From NCBI RefSeq assembly GCF_030164425.1, contig NZ_JASNJD010000004.1, positions 1-64,000 on the forward strand: DNA of 64,000 nucleotides. The letters run 5' to 3'. Within the stretch, counting starts at the first letter, position 1, and each line of letters begins with the position of its first letter. Positions 1 through 8,816 of the stretch are shown here, piece after piece. The stretch comes from Pseudodonghicola flavimaris (GTDB taxonomy: Bacteria; Pseudomonadota; Alphaproteobacteria; Rhodobacterales; Rhodobacteraceae). The notes under the pieces are model-generated. The model had not been told where the DNA came from and ran no database searches. It was given only the letters and a program-made list of their open reading frames with translations. The translations under genes and the position numbers were made by a program.

Positions 1-116
1 GCCATACCGCCGATGTGGGCCCCAACACCGTGATCACGGTGGATGCGTCCAACACCATCACGCTCCTGGGCGTGCACAAGGCCGATCTGGACGTCTCCGA
101 CTTCTCGTTCTTCTGA
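1..116 (+). CDS. C-terminal end of an RTX-type secreted protein (partial)
   Basis: Only the last 37 codons are present (reading from position 3, TGA at 114-116). The tail is acidic and hydrophobic: alternating Thr/Val/Asp stretches, then LLGVHKADLDVSDFSFF at the very end. Such beta-roll-like endings with an aromatic finish are typical of alphaproteobacterial calcium-binding RTX proteins exported by type I secretion, where the extreme C-terminus is the secretion signal. The gene body lies upstream of the window, so the passenger function is unknown. A terminator follows about 40 bp downstream, which supports this being the true gene end. Confidence 0.6.
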   Translation, partial: HTADVGPNTVITVDASNTITLLGVHKADLDVSDFSFF

Positions 117-155
117 TCGGGACCAGACGCGTCACCGCAAGCCAAGTGCTCTCAG

Positions 156-188
156 CCGGACCGGGGTTTCCCGGTCCGGTTTTCTTTT
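156..188 (+). terminator. Rho-independent terminator
   Basis: A perfect 9-bp G+C-rich stem (CCGGACCGG at 156-164 pairing with CCGGTCCGG at 171-179) with a 6-nt loop is followed directly by TTTTCTTTT. It sits 40 bp after the RTX gene stop codon and closes that transcription unit. The rest of the gap to 403 shows no gene. Confidence 0.88.
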
Positions 189-403
189 GCGCGATCCAGG
201 ACCGGCAATCGGGGTCTCCCCGGGGCGCTCCGGTGCGGATCGGCCACCGCGTAGGGAAAGCGGAAACCATCCCGGTCCACGGCTATTGACGCGAGGTTAC
301 CTGAGCGGGTTAGCTGGCGTCAGACCCCTGGCTTTTCCTCCGGTCCGCGCCGAGCCCGCGGGTCCGCAGACCATTTTGGCGGATCATTTTGAAAGAAGAC
401 GAT

Positions 404-1324
404 TTGAAAGTTCTCGTCATCGGCGGCTGCGGATTCATCGGCTCGCATATCGTCGATGCGCTGCGATCGCGCGGGCTGTCGCTGCGGATCCTCGACCGCA
501 GCCCGGAACGGTTTCGCGCGGCGCTGCCGGGGGTCGACTATGTGCTGCACGATCTGACCAGATCGCCGGTGCCCGATGCGGCGCTGCAGGGGGTGGATGT
601 GGTGGTGCATCTTGCCAGCACCATGGTGCCCGCGACCTCCAACAGCGACCCGGCGGCGGATATCGCCGAAAATCTGATCCCCACCGTCCGCCTGCTTGAG
701 GCGATGCGGCGGCAGGGCACCAGACGGCTGGTGTTTCTCTCTTCCGGCGGCACCGTCTACGGCGTGCCGCAGCGCGATCCGATTGCCGAAGATCACCCGC
801 TGAATCCGATCAGCTCCTACGGCATCGTCAAGCTGGCGGTGGAGAAATACCTGCATATGGAACAGGCGCTGCACGGGCTCAGCTATGTGGCGCTGCGGGC
901 CTCCAACCCCTATGGGCCGCGGCAGGGGCGCACCGGGGTGCAGGGGGTGATCGGCACCTATCTGTGGCGTCATGCGCGCCAGGAACCGATCGAGGTCTGG
1001 GGCGACGGCAGCGTCGTGCGCGATTTCCTCCATGTCGGCGATCTGGCCGATCTCTGCGTCCGGGCGGTGCTGTCCGATCAGACCGGTGTCTTCAATGCCG
1101 GCAGCGGTGAGGGCACCTCGATCCGCGAGGTGGTGGAGGTGATCGGCCGTATCGTCGGCCGCGAGGCCGAGCCGGTGTTCCGCCCCGGGCGCAGTTTCGA
1201 CGTGCCGCGCGTGGTGCTGGACGTGACCCGGGCGCAGGAGGCCTTCGGCTGGCGCTGCCGCACTGCGCTGGCCCCGGGGATCGAGGAGACATGGGGCTGG
1301 GTCCGGCAGCAGGCCGGGCTCTAG
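404..1324 (+). CDS. NAD-dependent epimerase/dehydratase (UDP-glucose 4-epimerase-like)
   Basis: A 306-residue extended SDR. The N-terminus carries the Rossmann motif GGCGFIG (residues 7-13), the mid-region has LSSGGTVYG, and the catalytic pair is Y139-xxx-K143 (SSYGIVK). These are the signatures of GalE/RmlB/WbpP-type enzymes that act on nucleotide sugars in the cytoplasm. The size fits a 4-epimerase or reductase better than a 4,6-dehydratase, but the exact sugar cannot be read. An in-frame TTG exists at 389; the TTG at 404 is preferred because it directly precedes KVLVIGG and has AAGAAG at ribosome-site distance. The acyltransferase 37 bp downstream suggests a small surface-polysaccharide operon. 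Confidence 0.85.
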   Translation: MKVLVIGGCGFIGSHIVDALRSRGLSLRILDRSPERFRAALPGVDYVLHDLTRSPVPDAALQGVDVVVHLASTMVPATSNSDPAADIAENLIPTVRLLEAMRRQGTRRLVFLSSGGTVYGVPQRDPIAEDHPLNPISSYGIVKLAVEKYLHMEQALHGLSYVALRASNPYGPRQGRTGVQGVIGTYLWRHARQEPIEVWGDGSVVRDFLHVGDLADLCVRAVLSDQTGVFNAGSGEGTSIREVVEVIGRIVGREAEPVFRPGRSFDVPRVVLDVTRAQEAFGWRCRTALAPGIEETWGWVRQQAGL

Positions 1325-1361
1325 ACCCGGCAGAGGGCGGGCCAAGGGAAAGGGCAGGACG

Positions 1362-2477
1362 ATGACAGGACAAAAGGGCGCCACCGGCCGGGTGGAGCAA
1401 CTGACCGGGCTTCGGTTCTTCGCCGCCCTGCTGGTCTTTGCCGTGCATTTCCGCTGGGACACCAGCCCGGAGGCGCTGCGGACACTTGCCCAGCAGGGCT
1501 ATGTCGGGGTGTCGTTCTTCTTCATGCTCTCGGGCTTCGTGCTGACCCATTCCTATGGGCGTCGCATCCGGGCCGGGCAGGTTTCCTTTCCCTCCTACGT
1601 CCTGTTGCGGATCGCCCGGCTGACGCCGCTGCATGTCCTGACCGGGCTGCCCTTCGTCTATTTCGCGATCGTCCAGAACGAGGCGATCTATTCCGAGGCG
1701 TTCGGGGTGATGAAGACGCTGCTGAACCTCAGCTTCCTGCAAAGCTGGGTGCCGGTTTCGGATTACTATTTCTCGCTCAATGCCCCGTCCTGGTCGCTGT
1801 CGGACGAGATGGCCTTTTACGTCGCCTTCTTCTTTCTGGTGACGCTGGCACCGCGGCGCCTGCTGCGGCTGACGCTGGGGTTGGGGGGCGTGGTTCTGAT
1901 CTCCGCCCTGCTGGTGCAGGTGTTCCTGGGCGAGACGCGGTTTTTTGGAAAATACCCGCTCTCGCATTGGCTGTTCTACGTGTTCCCCGGGTTTCGCATC
2001 CTCGAATTCATGATCGGCATGCTGCTGCACGATCTGTGGCAGAGGGGCAAACGCCTGCCCGCCGGGCTGATCCCGCTGTCCTATCTGCTGCTCTTCGCGG
2101 CGATGTGGATCGCGCCGGCGGTGGCCGATCCGTTTCGCTATTCGCTGTTCTACCTGCCGGTGATCATGCTGTTCTTCTACGCGCATCTGTCCGAGCGGTC
2201 GGCCTGGACCGGTTTCTACGCCAGCTCGCTGCTGGTGTTGCTGGGCAATGCGTCCTTCGCCTTCTATCTGATCCACCAGCCGATGCTGCATCTGATGAAC
2301 CTTTTCCTGCGCGGCGCCATGCCGGCGGATGCGGTGTTCTTCCCGGTGTCGCTGGGGATCACGGTGGTGGCCTCGGTGCTCCTCTACAAGCTTTATGAGA
2401 TGCCGGCGGAGCGGGCGCTGAAGGGGTTGATCAGGCGTCGCTTTGCCACGCCGCGCCCGCAGGCTGAGCGTGTTTGA
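1362..2477 (+). CDS. acyltransferase 3 family membrane protein (OafA/YrhL type)
   Basis: 371 residues, highly hydrophobic, with about ten predicted membrane helices. It starts with the family hallmark LTGLRFFAALLVFAVHF (around residues 13-30; the RFFAALxVxxxH element carries the catalytic His). Later segments include FFMLSGFVLTHSYGRR, also typical. The family transfers acetyl or other acyl groups to extracytoplasmic sugars (O-antigen, exopolysaccharide, Nod factor). It follows the epimerase by 37 bp on the same strand, so the pair probably makes and decorates a surface sugar. The acceptor is unknown. No terminator is evident after it. Confidence 0.9.
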   Translation: MTGQKGATGRVEQLTGLRFFAALLVFAVHFRWDTSPEALRTLAQQGYVGVSFFFMLSGFVLTHSYGRRIRAGQVSFPSYVLLRIARLTPLHVLTGLPFVYFAIVQNEAIYSEAFGVMKTLLNLSFLQSWVPVSDYYFSLNAPSWSLSDEMAFYVAFFFLVTLAPRRLLRLTLGLGGVVLISALLVQVFLGETRFFGKYPLSHWLFYVFPGFRILEFMIGMLLHDLWQRGKRLPAGLIPLSYLLLFAAMWIAPAVADPFRYSLFYLPVIMLFFYAHLSERSAWTGFYASSLLVLLGNASFAFYLIHQPMLHLMNLFLRGAMPADAVFFPVSLGITVVASVLLYKLYEMPAERALKGLIRRRFATPRPQAERV

Positions 2478-2647
2478 CCGATGACGACCGTGATCTCGGG
2501 GTCGGGATGGCAAGGCCGTAGACTGAACAATCGTCTCGTATTAGATCCCGATCAGAGGCATAACGGAGGCGATGGATCGCATATCCACACCCCGCCCGGA
2601 GAAGGCGCCACCGTGCCGCGACACGGATCGAACAGCAGGAAGGTATC

Positions 2648-3289
2648 ATGCTTAGCGAGCTCGCTTTATCCGCGCTGACAGACGGGATCCTCGCCTGTGA
2701 GCTGTTTTTCCTTGCCGGTCTCAGCTTCCGGCCCGGTGTGCAGGCGGGCTCTCCGGCCTGGCTCTGGGGCGCGACGCTGGCGCTGATCGGGCTGGCCTCG
2801 TTGCTGGGCATGATCGACCACGGGTTCTACGAGGCGATCGGGCACCCGGCGCATCGCAGCTGGGTGGTCGCCACCCGGGTGGTGATCGTCGCCGGCAGCC
2901 TGGCGATGATCGTCACCGCCGCCGCACAGTATCTGGCGGGCCGCTGGCGGGGGATGGTGATGGGGGCTGCGGCGCTCGGGGCGCTCTATCCGCTGGGAAT
3001 GATCCTGACCTCGGACGATTTCATGTCCGTCATTCTCTATTATTCCGCTGGGCTGCTGCTGCTTCTGGGGCTGAGCGTCGCCAACCTGCGGCAGAATTCC
3101 GGCACCTGGGCAATGATCCTGGGCATTCTGGTGACGCTGGGGATCTCTGGCATGATACCGGCCCAGAGCAGCGGGTTCTGGGGACTTGGCCTGTACGGCA
3201 GCTACCATGTGCTGCTGATGCCGACGGTGATCCTGCTCTATCTCGGCGGGTGCGGGTTCCGCAGAGGGCGCGGGGCGGCGCGGTCATGA
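2648..3289 (+). CDS. multi-pass membrane protein of unknown function (DUF6962-like)
   Basis: 213 residues with about six or seven hydrophobic helices separated by short loops and no catalytic motif I recognise. It resembles small uncharacterised inner-membrane proteins of Rhodobacteraceae (possibly DUF6962); that family name is from memory. It begins with ATG preceded by GGAAGG and ends in an ATGA overlap with the cNMP/CPBP gene, so the two are translationally coupled. It is the first gene of the lipid locus at 2648-8816 and may be a partner of the membrane protease or part of a lipid-handling machine; that role is inferred from position only. Confidence 0.75.
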   Translation: MLSELALSALTDGILACELFFLAGLSFRPGVQAGSPAWLWGATLALIGLASLLGMIDHGFYEAIGHPAHRSWVVATRVVIVAGSLAMIVTAAAQYLAGRWRGMVMGAAALGALYPLGMILTSDDFMSVILYYSAGLLLLLGLSVANLRQNSGTWAMILGILVTLGISGMIPAQSSGFWGLGLYGSYHVLLMPTVILLYLGGCGFRRGRGAARS

Positions 3290-4407
3290 CCGTCGACACC
3301 GCGGTCAGCAAGGACCGGCTGAAAGAGATCATTCCCAACCTGACCACCTATATGCCCGACCGGCTGATCGGCGCCGTTGGCGCCGCCTCGCAGGAGCGGC
3401 ATGTCGCGCCGGGCGAGACCGTCATCGCCGAGGGGGAGACCAGCACGGAGTTCTTCCTGATCCGCGAAGGGACGTTCGGCATCTATCGCGCGGCCCCCGG
3501 CGGCGGGACCGAGGTGCGGGTGGCCGAGATCGGCCCGGGCCAGCCCTTCGGCGAAATGGCGTTGCTGGACGGGGAACCCCGCGCCGCCACCGTGCGGGCG
3601 GAGAGCGCCGGGGTGATCCTGGAAATCGCGCCAGAGGCACTGCGTGCCCAGCCCGACGGAGAGGCCGGCTTTCTGGAGCTGAAGGGCGCGCTTGCGGCCT
3701 TCGTTACCCGCCGGATGCGGGCGACGACACAGGGCCATGTGGAGGCGCTGCAACGCGAACTGGCGCTGCGCAAGGAACAGGAGCAGTTCGGCCGCTTCTT
3801 CATCTATTCGCTGACGATGATGTCCATCGGCACCATCGTGAACAACATGCTGGCCCGCATGACGCTGAGCGTCGATATCTACACGCAGATCTTCGCGTGG
3901 CAGTATCTGGCGGTGCTGCTGGTGCCGAGCTTCTTCGTGATTCGGCACATGGGGATTTCGCTGCAGTCGCTGGGCCTGACCACCGTCGGACTGAAGCGAT
4001 CGCTGAGCGAAGGCGCGCTGATTTCCGTCGGCCTGTTCGCGCTGACCTGGATAGTTGCCGCAATTTTGAGGCATTTTGATGCTCTGCCGGGCAAGGTTCT
4101 GCCCTTCGATCTGCTCGGGACGCTCAGCTATTTTCTGCACAGCGCCCTGCAGGAGATCATCGCGCGCGGCTTCCTGCAGTCGTCGTTTCAGAGATTTCTG
4201 GGCGATTCCAATGGTCTATGGTCGGTGCTTCTGGCATCGATCCTGTTCGGGATGTTCCATCTGCATTTCGGCATGGCCGCAGTGCTGATGACGATCGCCA
4301 CCGGCTGTGTTTTCGGCCTGATCTACATGCGCCACCAGAACGTCGCCGGCGTAACTTTGGTCCACTATGTGATGGGGGTCGCAGCCTTCAACACCGGGCT
4401 GATATAA
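3286..4407 (+). CDS. cyclic-nucleotide-binding domain fused to CPBP-family intramembrane metalloprotease
   Basis: 373 residues from the ATG at 3286, which overlaps the previous stop (ATGA); an upstream in-frame GTG at 3250 is less likely. Residues about 10-125 form a cNMP-binding domain with the phosphate-binding-cassette signature FGEMALLDGEPRAATV, including the conserved Glu and Arg. A short charged helix (about 145-165) leads to a membrane domain with CPBP (CAAX protease/bacteriocin-processing) motifs: E290-IIA-R294, FGMFH (321-325) and a C-terminal HY...N segment. The usual EExxxR is QEIIAR, so the first Glu is replaced. The layout suggests a nucleotide-gated membrane protease or scaffold. 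Its place ahead of desaturase, cyclopropane synthase and glycolipid genes suggests control of membrane composition (inference). Confidence 0.8.
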   Translation: MTVDTAVSKDRLKEIIPNLTTYMPDRLIGAVGAASQERHVAPGETVIAEGETSTEFFLIREGTFGIYRAAPGGGTEVRVAEIGPGQPFGEMALLDGEPRAATVRAESAGVILEIAPEALRAQPDGEAGFLELKGALAAFVTRRMRATTQGHVEALQRELALRKEQEQFGRFFIYSLTMMSIGTIVNNMLARMTLSVDIYTQIFAWQYLAVLLVPSFFVIRHMGISLQSLGLTTVGLKRSLSEGALISVGLFALTWIVAAILRHFDALPGKVLPFDLLGTLSYFLHSALQEIIARGFLQSSFQRFLGDSNGLWSVLLASILFGMFHLHFGMAAVLMTIATGCVFGLIYMRHQNVAGVTLVHYVMGVAAFNTGLI

Positions 4408-4482
4408 AAATCATGGGAATGATGGATTGAGACCGGGCGCCGGATCACAGCATGCGCCCCTCGCAGGAAGGCCAAGCCTCAG

Positions 4483-5409
4483 ATGATTGATCGCAAGTTT
4501 TTTGTCCCCCGTCCGGCCCGATATTACCGTGACTTCCTGACCTATCTGGCCGTTTTCGCGGTCTCCTTCGTCTGGGGGATCGGGGCGGACGGGCCCTGGG
4601 TTCTGCTGCCCTGGGTGCTGGCCGTGCTCAGCCTGCATCGTGCCGGGCTCTTCTGTCACGAGGTGGTGCACAGCAAACACGCCAGCCTCAGGCTGTTCCG
4701 GGCGCTCTATACATGGACTGTCGCCGTGATCGTGATGGTGCCGCCGATCCGCTTCGGGCTGCCGCATCTGGCACATCACCGCCTCGGGGTCTTCGGCACG
4801 CCGGAGGACCCGCAATACCCGCTGGTGCGGGGCAATCCCTTCGCCATGGTGATGGTGCTTGTGGTGATCCCCTTCATCGTGCCGTTCACCAACTTGCTGA
4901 TGACGATCACCGGCGCGCTCGGGGCCTTCCGCTTCGAACGGGCGCTGGACCGCTGGGCGACGGAGAACTTCGGCTTCTCGCTCAGCTCCGAGCTGACGGC
5001 GGAACAGCAGGGTGAGGTGAGGCGTCATGCCCAGGTGACGCTGGTGGTCTTCGTGCTGTTCGTGGCGCTGCTGCCGTCGGCGCTGCCGTTCTACTATGCC
5101 GTCATGGTCGGGGGCTGGGCGCTGATCACCGCCCGCATCCCGCTGGAGCATGAACTGGAAGCCCTGGCCGAGGCCTCCGGCCCGCGCGACCAGATGGTGG
5201 ACAGCTTCACCATTGAATCGCCGCTGGCGCTGCTGATCCAGCCGATCGGCTTCCGGTTCCACACCGCTCATCACATGTATCCGGGCGTGCCCTATCACAA
5301 TCTGCCCGCGCTGCATGAGGAGCTGAAACGCAGCTCTCCCGACTATCGCAACAGCATCATTTCGATCCGGACCGCGATCCGCGGCCCGAAACCGGTGCGC
5401 GGTTCCTGA
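4483..5409 (+). CDS. membrane fatty acid desaturase
   Basis: 308 residues with the three His clusters of di-iron membrane desaturases: HEVVHSKH (residues 59-66), HLAHH (95-99) and HTAHHMYPGVPYHNL (from 260). Two hydrophobic hairpins flank the His boxes, as expected for an integral membrane enzyme that introduces a double bond into an acyl chain (or hydroxylates a related lipid) using O2. The third box, HxAHHMYPxxPYHNL, is typical of acyl-lipid desaturases. It lies 75 bp after the CPBP gene and 46 bp before the cyclopropane synthase; that enzyme acts on unsaturated acyl chains, so the two could act in sequence. Regiospecificity cannot be told. Confidence 0.88.
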   Translation: MIDRKFFVPRPARYYRDFLTYLAVFAVSFVWGIGADGPWVLLPWVLAVLSLHRAGLFCHEVVHSKHASLRLFRALYTWTVAVIVMVPPIRFGLPHLAHHRLGVFGTPEDPQYPLVRGNPFAMVMVLVVIPFIVPFTNLLMTITGALGAFRFERALDRWATENFGFSLSSELTAEQQGEVRRHAQVTLVVFVLFVALLPSALPFYYAVMVGGWALITARIPLEHELEALAEASGPRDQMVDSFTIESPLALLIQPIGFRFHTAHHMYPGVPYHNLPALHEELKRSSPDYRNSIISIRTAIRGPKPVRGS

Positions 5410-5455
5410 TCCGCGCCCTCCGCCATACGCCTTAGCCACAAGATAGAGCCATTTC

Positions 5456-6673
5456 ATGAAAGACGTTATCAAAGACCTTGCCGAGGCAATGACCGCGGCT
5501 GAGCCGGAGGCCCGCTTCGAGGTGCGCTATTGGGACGGCACCGGCTTCAAGATCGGCGAGGATCCGGAGTTCGTCCTGATCTTCAACACCCGGAGGGCGC
5601 TGTCGCGGGTGATCTCGGACGCCTTCATGGGCTTCGGCGAAAGCTATATGGCCGGCGAGATCGAGGTCGAGGGCGATATCAAGAAGCTGTTCTATCTCGG
5701 CTTCAAGATCGATTTCGCCGAACGCCCGATGTCACTGATGCTGCGGCTGAAACTGGCGATCCACTTCCTGATCGCCCGCAACACCCTGGCCCGGGCACGC
5801 GACAATATCTCTTTCAGCTACGATATCGGTAACGATTTCTATGAACTGCTGCTGGGCCCGGGCATGATCTATACCTGCGCCTATTTCAACTCTCCCGACG
5901 ACAGCCTTGATCAGGCGCAGTGGAACAAGATGGAGCTGATCTGCCAGAAGCTGCGGTTGCAGCCGGGCGAGCATATCGCCGATCTGGGCTGCGGCTGGGG
6001 CGGCTTCCTGATGCATGCCGCCGAACACCACGGGGTAACCGGTGTCGGCTTCACCATCTCCGCCGAGCAGCGCGACTATGCGATCCGCAAGATCGCCGCG
6101 CGCGGCCTGTCCGACAAGATCGAGATCCGGTTGACCGACGCGCGCGAAGCGGATGGGATTTACGACAAGGTCGCCAGCATCGGCATGCTGGAACATATGG
6201 GCAATGCGCAGATTCCGCCGGTCTTCGAACGGATCGCCAAGATCCTGAAACCGCGGGGGCTGGCGCTGGTCCATACCATCGGCAACGACATGGAACGCCC
6301 GATCGATCCCTGGATCGACAAATACATCTTTCCCGGCACCCAGGCCTCGCCGCTGACCACGATGGTTCAGTCCGCGGCCGACAACGGGCTGGAGACGGTG
6401 GATCTGGAGAACCTGCGCCTGCACTACCCGCCGACGGTGGCCTATTGGATGCAGAACTTCGACGCCAATATCGACCGGATCACCGAGATGTATGACGAAA
6501 CCTTCGTCCGCAGCTTCCGGCTCTATCTCGAGGTTGCCAGCTCCTCCTTCAGCTGGGGTGACAACCGACTTTATCACATGCTGATGACCAAGGGGCTCAG
6601 GAACGATCTGCCGATGACCCGCGCGCATCTGGTGCCCACCACTTTCAGACAGGGGCCGAACGACACCCAATGA
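5456..6673 (+). CDS. cfa: cyclopropane-fatty-acyl-phospholipid synthase family methyltransferase
   Basis: 405 residues, close to the family norm. The SAM-binding motif DLGCGWGGF starts at residue 176 and is preceded by the family segment SYDIGNDFYELLLGPGMIYTCAYF (split here: SYDIGNDFY, then the GMIYTCAYF element). Further matches are GFTISAEQRDYA, SIGMLEHMG and HTIGN. The enzyme transfers a methylene group from S-adenosylmethionine to the double bond of a phospholipid acyl chain at the membrane surface; some relatives make hydroxy or methoxy acids instead. Its stop overlaps the ATG of the MGD1-like glycosyltransferase (ATGA), which ties acyl-chain and head-group modification into one operon. 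Confidence 0.9.
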   Translation: MKDVIKDLAEAMTAAEPEARFEVRYWDGTGFKIGEDPEFVLIFNTRRALSRVISDAFMGFGESYMAGEIEVEGDIKKLFYLGFKIDFAERPMSLMLRLKLAIHFLIARNTLARARDNISFSYDIGNDFYELLLGPGMIYTCAYFNSPDDSLDQAQWNKMELICQKLRLQPGEHIADLGCGWGGFLMHAAEHHGVTGVGFTISAEQRDYAIRKIAARGLSDKIEIRLTDAREADGIYDKVASIGMLEHMGNAQIPPVFERIAKILKPRGLALVHTIGNDMERPIDPWIDKYIFPGTQASPLTTMVQSAADNGLETVDLENLRLHYPPTVAYWMQNFDANIDRITEMYDETFVRSFRLYLEVASSSFSWGDNRLYHMLMTKGLRNDLPMTRAHLVPTTFRQGPNDTQ

Positions 6674-7875
6674 CCACGCCTTTGCACGTCGCTGTGATCT
6701 ACACCGATGCCGGCGGCGGCCACCGGGCCAGCGCCCATGCGCTCAGATCGACGCTGGAGGCGACCGGGCGCTATCGCGTGACCCTGATCAACCCCTACAA
6801 GACGGTGATCCCGCATCTGGATATCTTCGCCTGGTTCGGCCGCCGCAGCGGCGAGGACGTCTATAACGAGGTGATCCTGCGCCGGGGCCGCACCCGTCTG
6901 GCCTGCTGGGCCTTCTATGCCGGGCTGAAGCTGAACTATGTGCTGTTCGAGGCACCGGCGACCCGGCTTCTGGCCCGCCGGTTCGAGGAGATCGCCCCGG
7001 ATATCGCCGTCTCGGTCATGCCGCTGAGCAACCGGGTGCTGCTGAACGCGCTGGCGCGCTATCGCGCCGGGCTGCGCACCGGGCCGGCGCCGGAGGGGGC
7101 GGTGCTGATCACCGACTGGCGGGAACTGGCGCGCGGTGTGTGGTTCCCCAACCGCGACGATTATCATGCCATCTGTGGCACCGAGGAGGCCCGGGCCGAT
7201 GCGCGCCGGCAGCGCCGGCTGGCGCCGCGGGTCCATGCCATGGGCGGTCTGCTGGTGCGGCCCGAGTTCGCCGCTGCCGCCGCCCGCCCGGCGGAGCGCG
7301 GTGCCCTGGGGCTCGATCCCGACCGGCCGGTGGTGACCGTTCTCTATGGCGCGCAGGGCAGTGAACGGATGGTCGATCTGGCGCGGCAGATGGCGCGGGT
7401 GCCGCAGCAGGCGCAGGTGGTGTTCCTCTGCGGTCGCAACGCGGCGCTGGCGGCGGAGATCGACGCGCTCGATCTGCCTTACCCGGCCCATGTCCTCGGC
7501 TTCACCGATCGGGTGCCGCACTATCTTTCCGTCAGTGATGTTTTCATCGGCAAGCCCGGTCCCGGGTCCGTCAGCGAGGCGTTGGCGCTGGGGGTGCCGG
7601 TGCTGCTGGATCGGAGCCTGGCGCTGCCGCAGGAGGCGGCGGTGCTGCGCCATGTGCTGGACAAGGGGTTGGGGCAGGCCTTCTCCACGCTGGAGGAGTT
7701 CGAAACGCTCTATACCGGCGCGCTCGCCGTCGCGGCGGGAGAGCGTCCGGCACGGCGGTCCAATACCTCCTGCAGCGATATCGTGACGATCCTCGACCGG
7801 ATCGCCGCCGGCCGCAAACCGGTGGCGGCGCGGCACCGGCCGATTTCGCCGGTGCCCGAGATGAGACCGGACTGA
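6670..7875 (+). CDS. MGDG-synthase-like glycosyltransferase (GT28 family)
   Basis: 401 residues. The N-terminus reads VAVIYTDAGGGHRASA, matching the (S/T)DxGGGHRASA acceptor-domain motif of plant MGD1 and bacterial processive diacylglycerol glycosyltransferases; GGGH is residues 15-18. The centre has LITDW, and the C-terminal sugar-nucleotide domain has FLCGRN, GFTDRV and KPGPGSVSEALALGVPVLL, the usual GT28 donor site. The family moves galactose or glucose from a UDP-sugar to diacylglycerol on the cytoplasmic membrane face. Start and stop overlap the neighbouring cyclopropane synthase and lipid kinase genes. With the DGD1-like gene at 8806-10017 it could form a two-step MGDG-to-DGDG pathway. 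The sugar donor cannot be assigned from sequence. Confidence 0.82.
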   Translation: MTTPLHVAVIYTDAGGGHRASAHALRSTLEATGRYRVTLINPYKTVIPHLDIFAWFGRRSGEDVYNEVILRRGRTRLACWAFYAGLKLNYVLFEAPATRLLARRFEEIAPDIAVSVMPLSNRVLLNALARYRAGLRTGPAPEGAVLITDWRELARGVWFPNRDDYHAICGTEEARADARRQRRLAPRVHAMGGLLVRPEFAAAAARPAERGALGLDPDRPVVTVLYGAQGSERMVDLARQMARVPQQAQVVFLCGRNAALAAEIDALDLPYPAHVLGFTDRVPHYLSVSDVFIGKPGPGSVSEALALGVPVLLDRSLALPQEAAVLRHVLDKGLGQAFSTLEEFETLYTGALAVAAGERPARRSNTSCSDIVTILDRIAAGRKPVAARHRPISPVPEMRPD

Positions 7876-8816
7876 TGGACCGGCCCGATCGCCCGGAGCC
7901 GGGGGCGTGCACCGATCTGCCACAGGATCGGGCACTGCGGTTCCGCATCATCCACAACGCCCGTGCTGGCGGCAAGACCAAACGCCGCGAGCGGCTGCGG
8001 GCGGTGCTGGCGCGGCTGGAGGCGGCGGGCCACAGCCATGAGATCGTGACCACCGCCAGTGCCGGGGATGCGGCGGCATTCGCCCGGGAGACCACCCGCG
8101 CGATGGCCGATGTGCTGGTGGTCGCCGGTGGCGACGGCACGGTGAACGACGCGCTGCAGGGGATCGGCCCCGGAACGCCGCCGCTGGGCCTGATCCCGCT
8201 GGGGACGGCCAATGTACTGGCGCATGAGATCGGCATCGGCATCGACCCGGCGCGGATCGCCGGCTGTCTGATGCAGGGGCGGATCCAGCCGATCCACCCC
8301 GGCGAGGTCAACGGCCACCGCTTCATGATGATGGCGGGGGTCGGTCTCGATGCGCAGGTGGTCTCCGACCTGCGCCGTTCGGTCAAGAGCCGGTTCGGCA
8401 AGGCGGCTTATCTGATCGAGGTGACCCGCACGCTCCGGCGCTGGCGCTGCGAGGATATCTGCCTGTCGGTGGATGCGGCCGAACATCGTGCCGCCACCCT
8501 GGTGGTAAGCCGGGGCAAGCGCTATGGCGGCAGTTTCATTCTGGCGCCGCGGGGCGATATCGCGGCGCCCTCGTTCCAGATCACCCTGTTTCCCACCGGC
8601 CGGCCGCTGCAGGTCTTCGCCCGTTTCGTGGCGATCCCGCTGGGGCTGTTGCACCGGCTGAACCTGGTGCAGCAGGTCGAGGCGCGCGGGTTGGAAATCG
8701 CCGGGCCGGTCGGCGACCCGGTGCAGGCCGATGGCGATATCGTGGCGCATCTGCCGGCCCGCATCCGGCTGAGTCCGGAGCCGATCTATCTCTGCATGCC
8801 GCGGCTCAGGCCATAG
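7875..8816 (+). CDS. diacylglycerol kinase family lipid kinase (YegS/DagK type)
   Basis: 313 residues. The diacylglycerol kinase catalytic domain opens with RIIHNARAGG (about residues 23-32) and has the nucleotide-binding motif GGDGTVND at 85-92, followed by PLGLIPLGTANVLAHEI; its typical C-terminal beta-sandwich domain follows. Such kinases phosphorylate diacylglycerol, sphingoid bases or phosphatidylglycerol-type lipids. Its ATG overlaps the glycosyltransferase stop (TGATG). Diacylglycerol is also the acceptor of that glycosyltransferase, so the kinase may balance diacylglycerol between glycolipid and phosphatidic acid (inference). Its end overlaps the convergent DGD1-like gene by 11 bp. 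Confidence 0.85.
   Translation: MDRPDRPEPGACTDLPQDRALRFRIIHNARAGGKTKRRERLRAVLARLEAAGHSHEIVTTASAGDAAAFARETTRAMADVLVVAGGDGTVNDALQGIGPGTPPLGLIPLGTANVLAHEIGIGIDPARIAGCLMQGRIQPIHPGEVNGHRFMMMAGVGLDAQVVSDLRRSVKSRFGKAAYLIEVTRTLRRWRCEDICLSVDAAEHRAATLVVSRGKRYGGSFILAPRGDIAAPSFQITLFPTGRPLQVFARFVAIPLGLLHRLNLVQQVEARGLEIAGPVGDPVQADGDIVAHLPARIRLSPEPIYLCMPRLRP

Noticed and set aside
2478-2647. A Pho box or other phosphate-starvation site in front of the lipid locus.
   Set aside because: No CTGTCAT-like pair with 4-nt spacing was found there or at 4408-4482; only a weak TATTAG-type element near 2539 that could not be paired with a -35 box.
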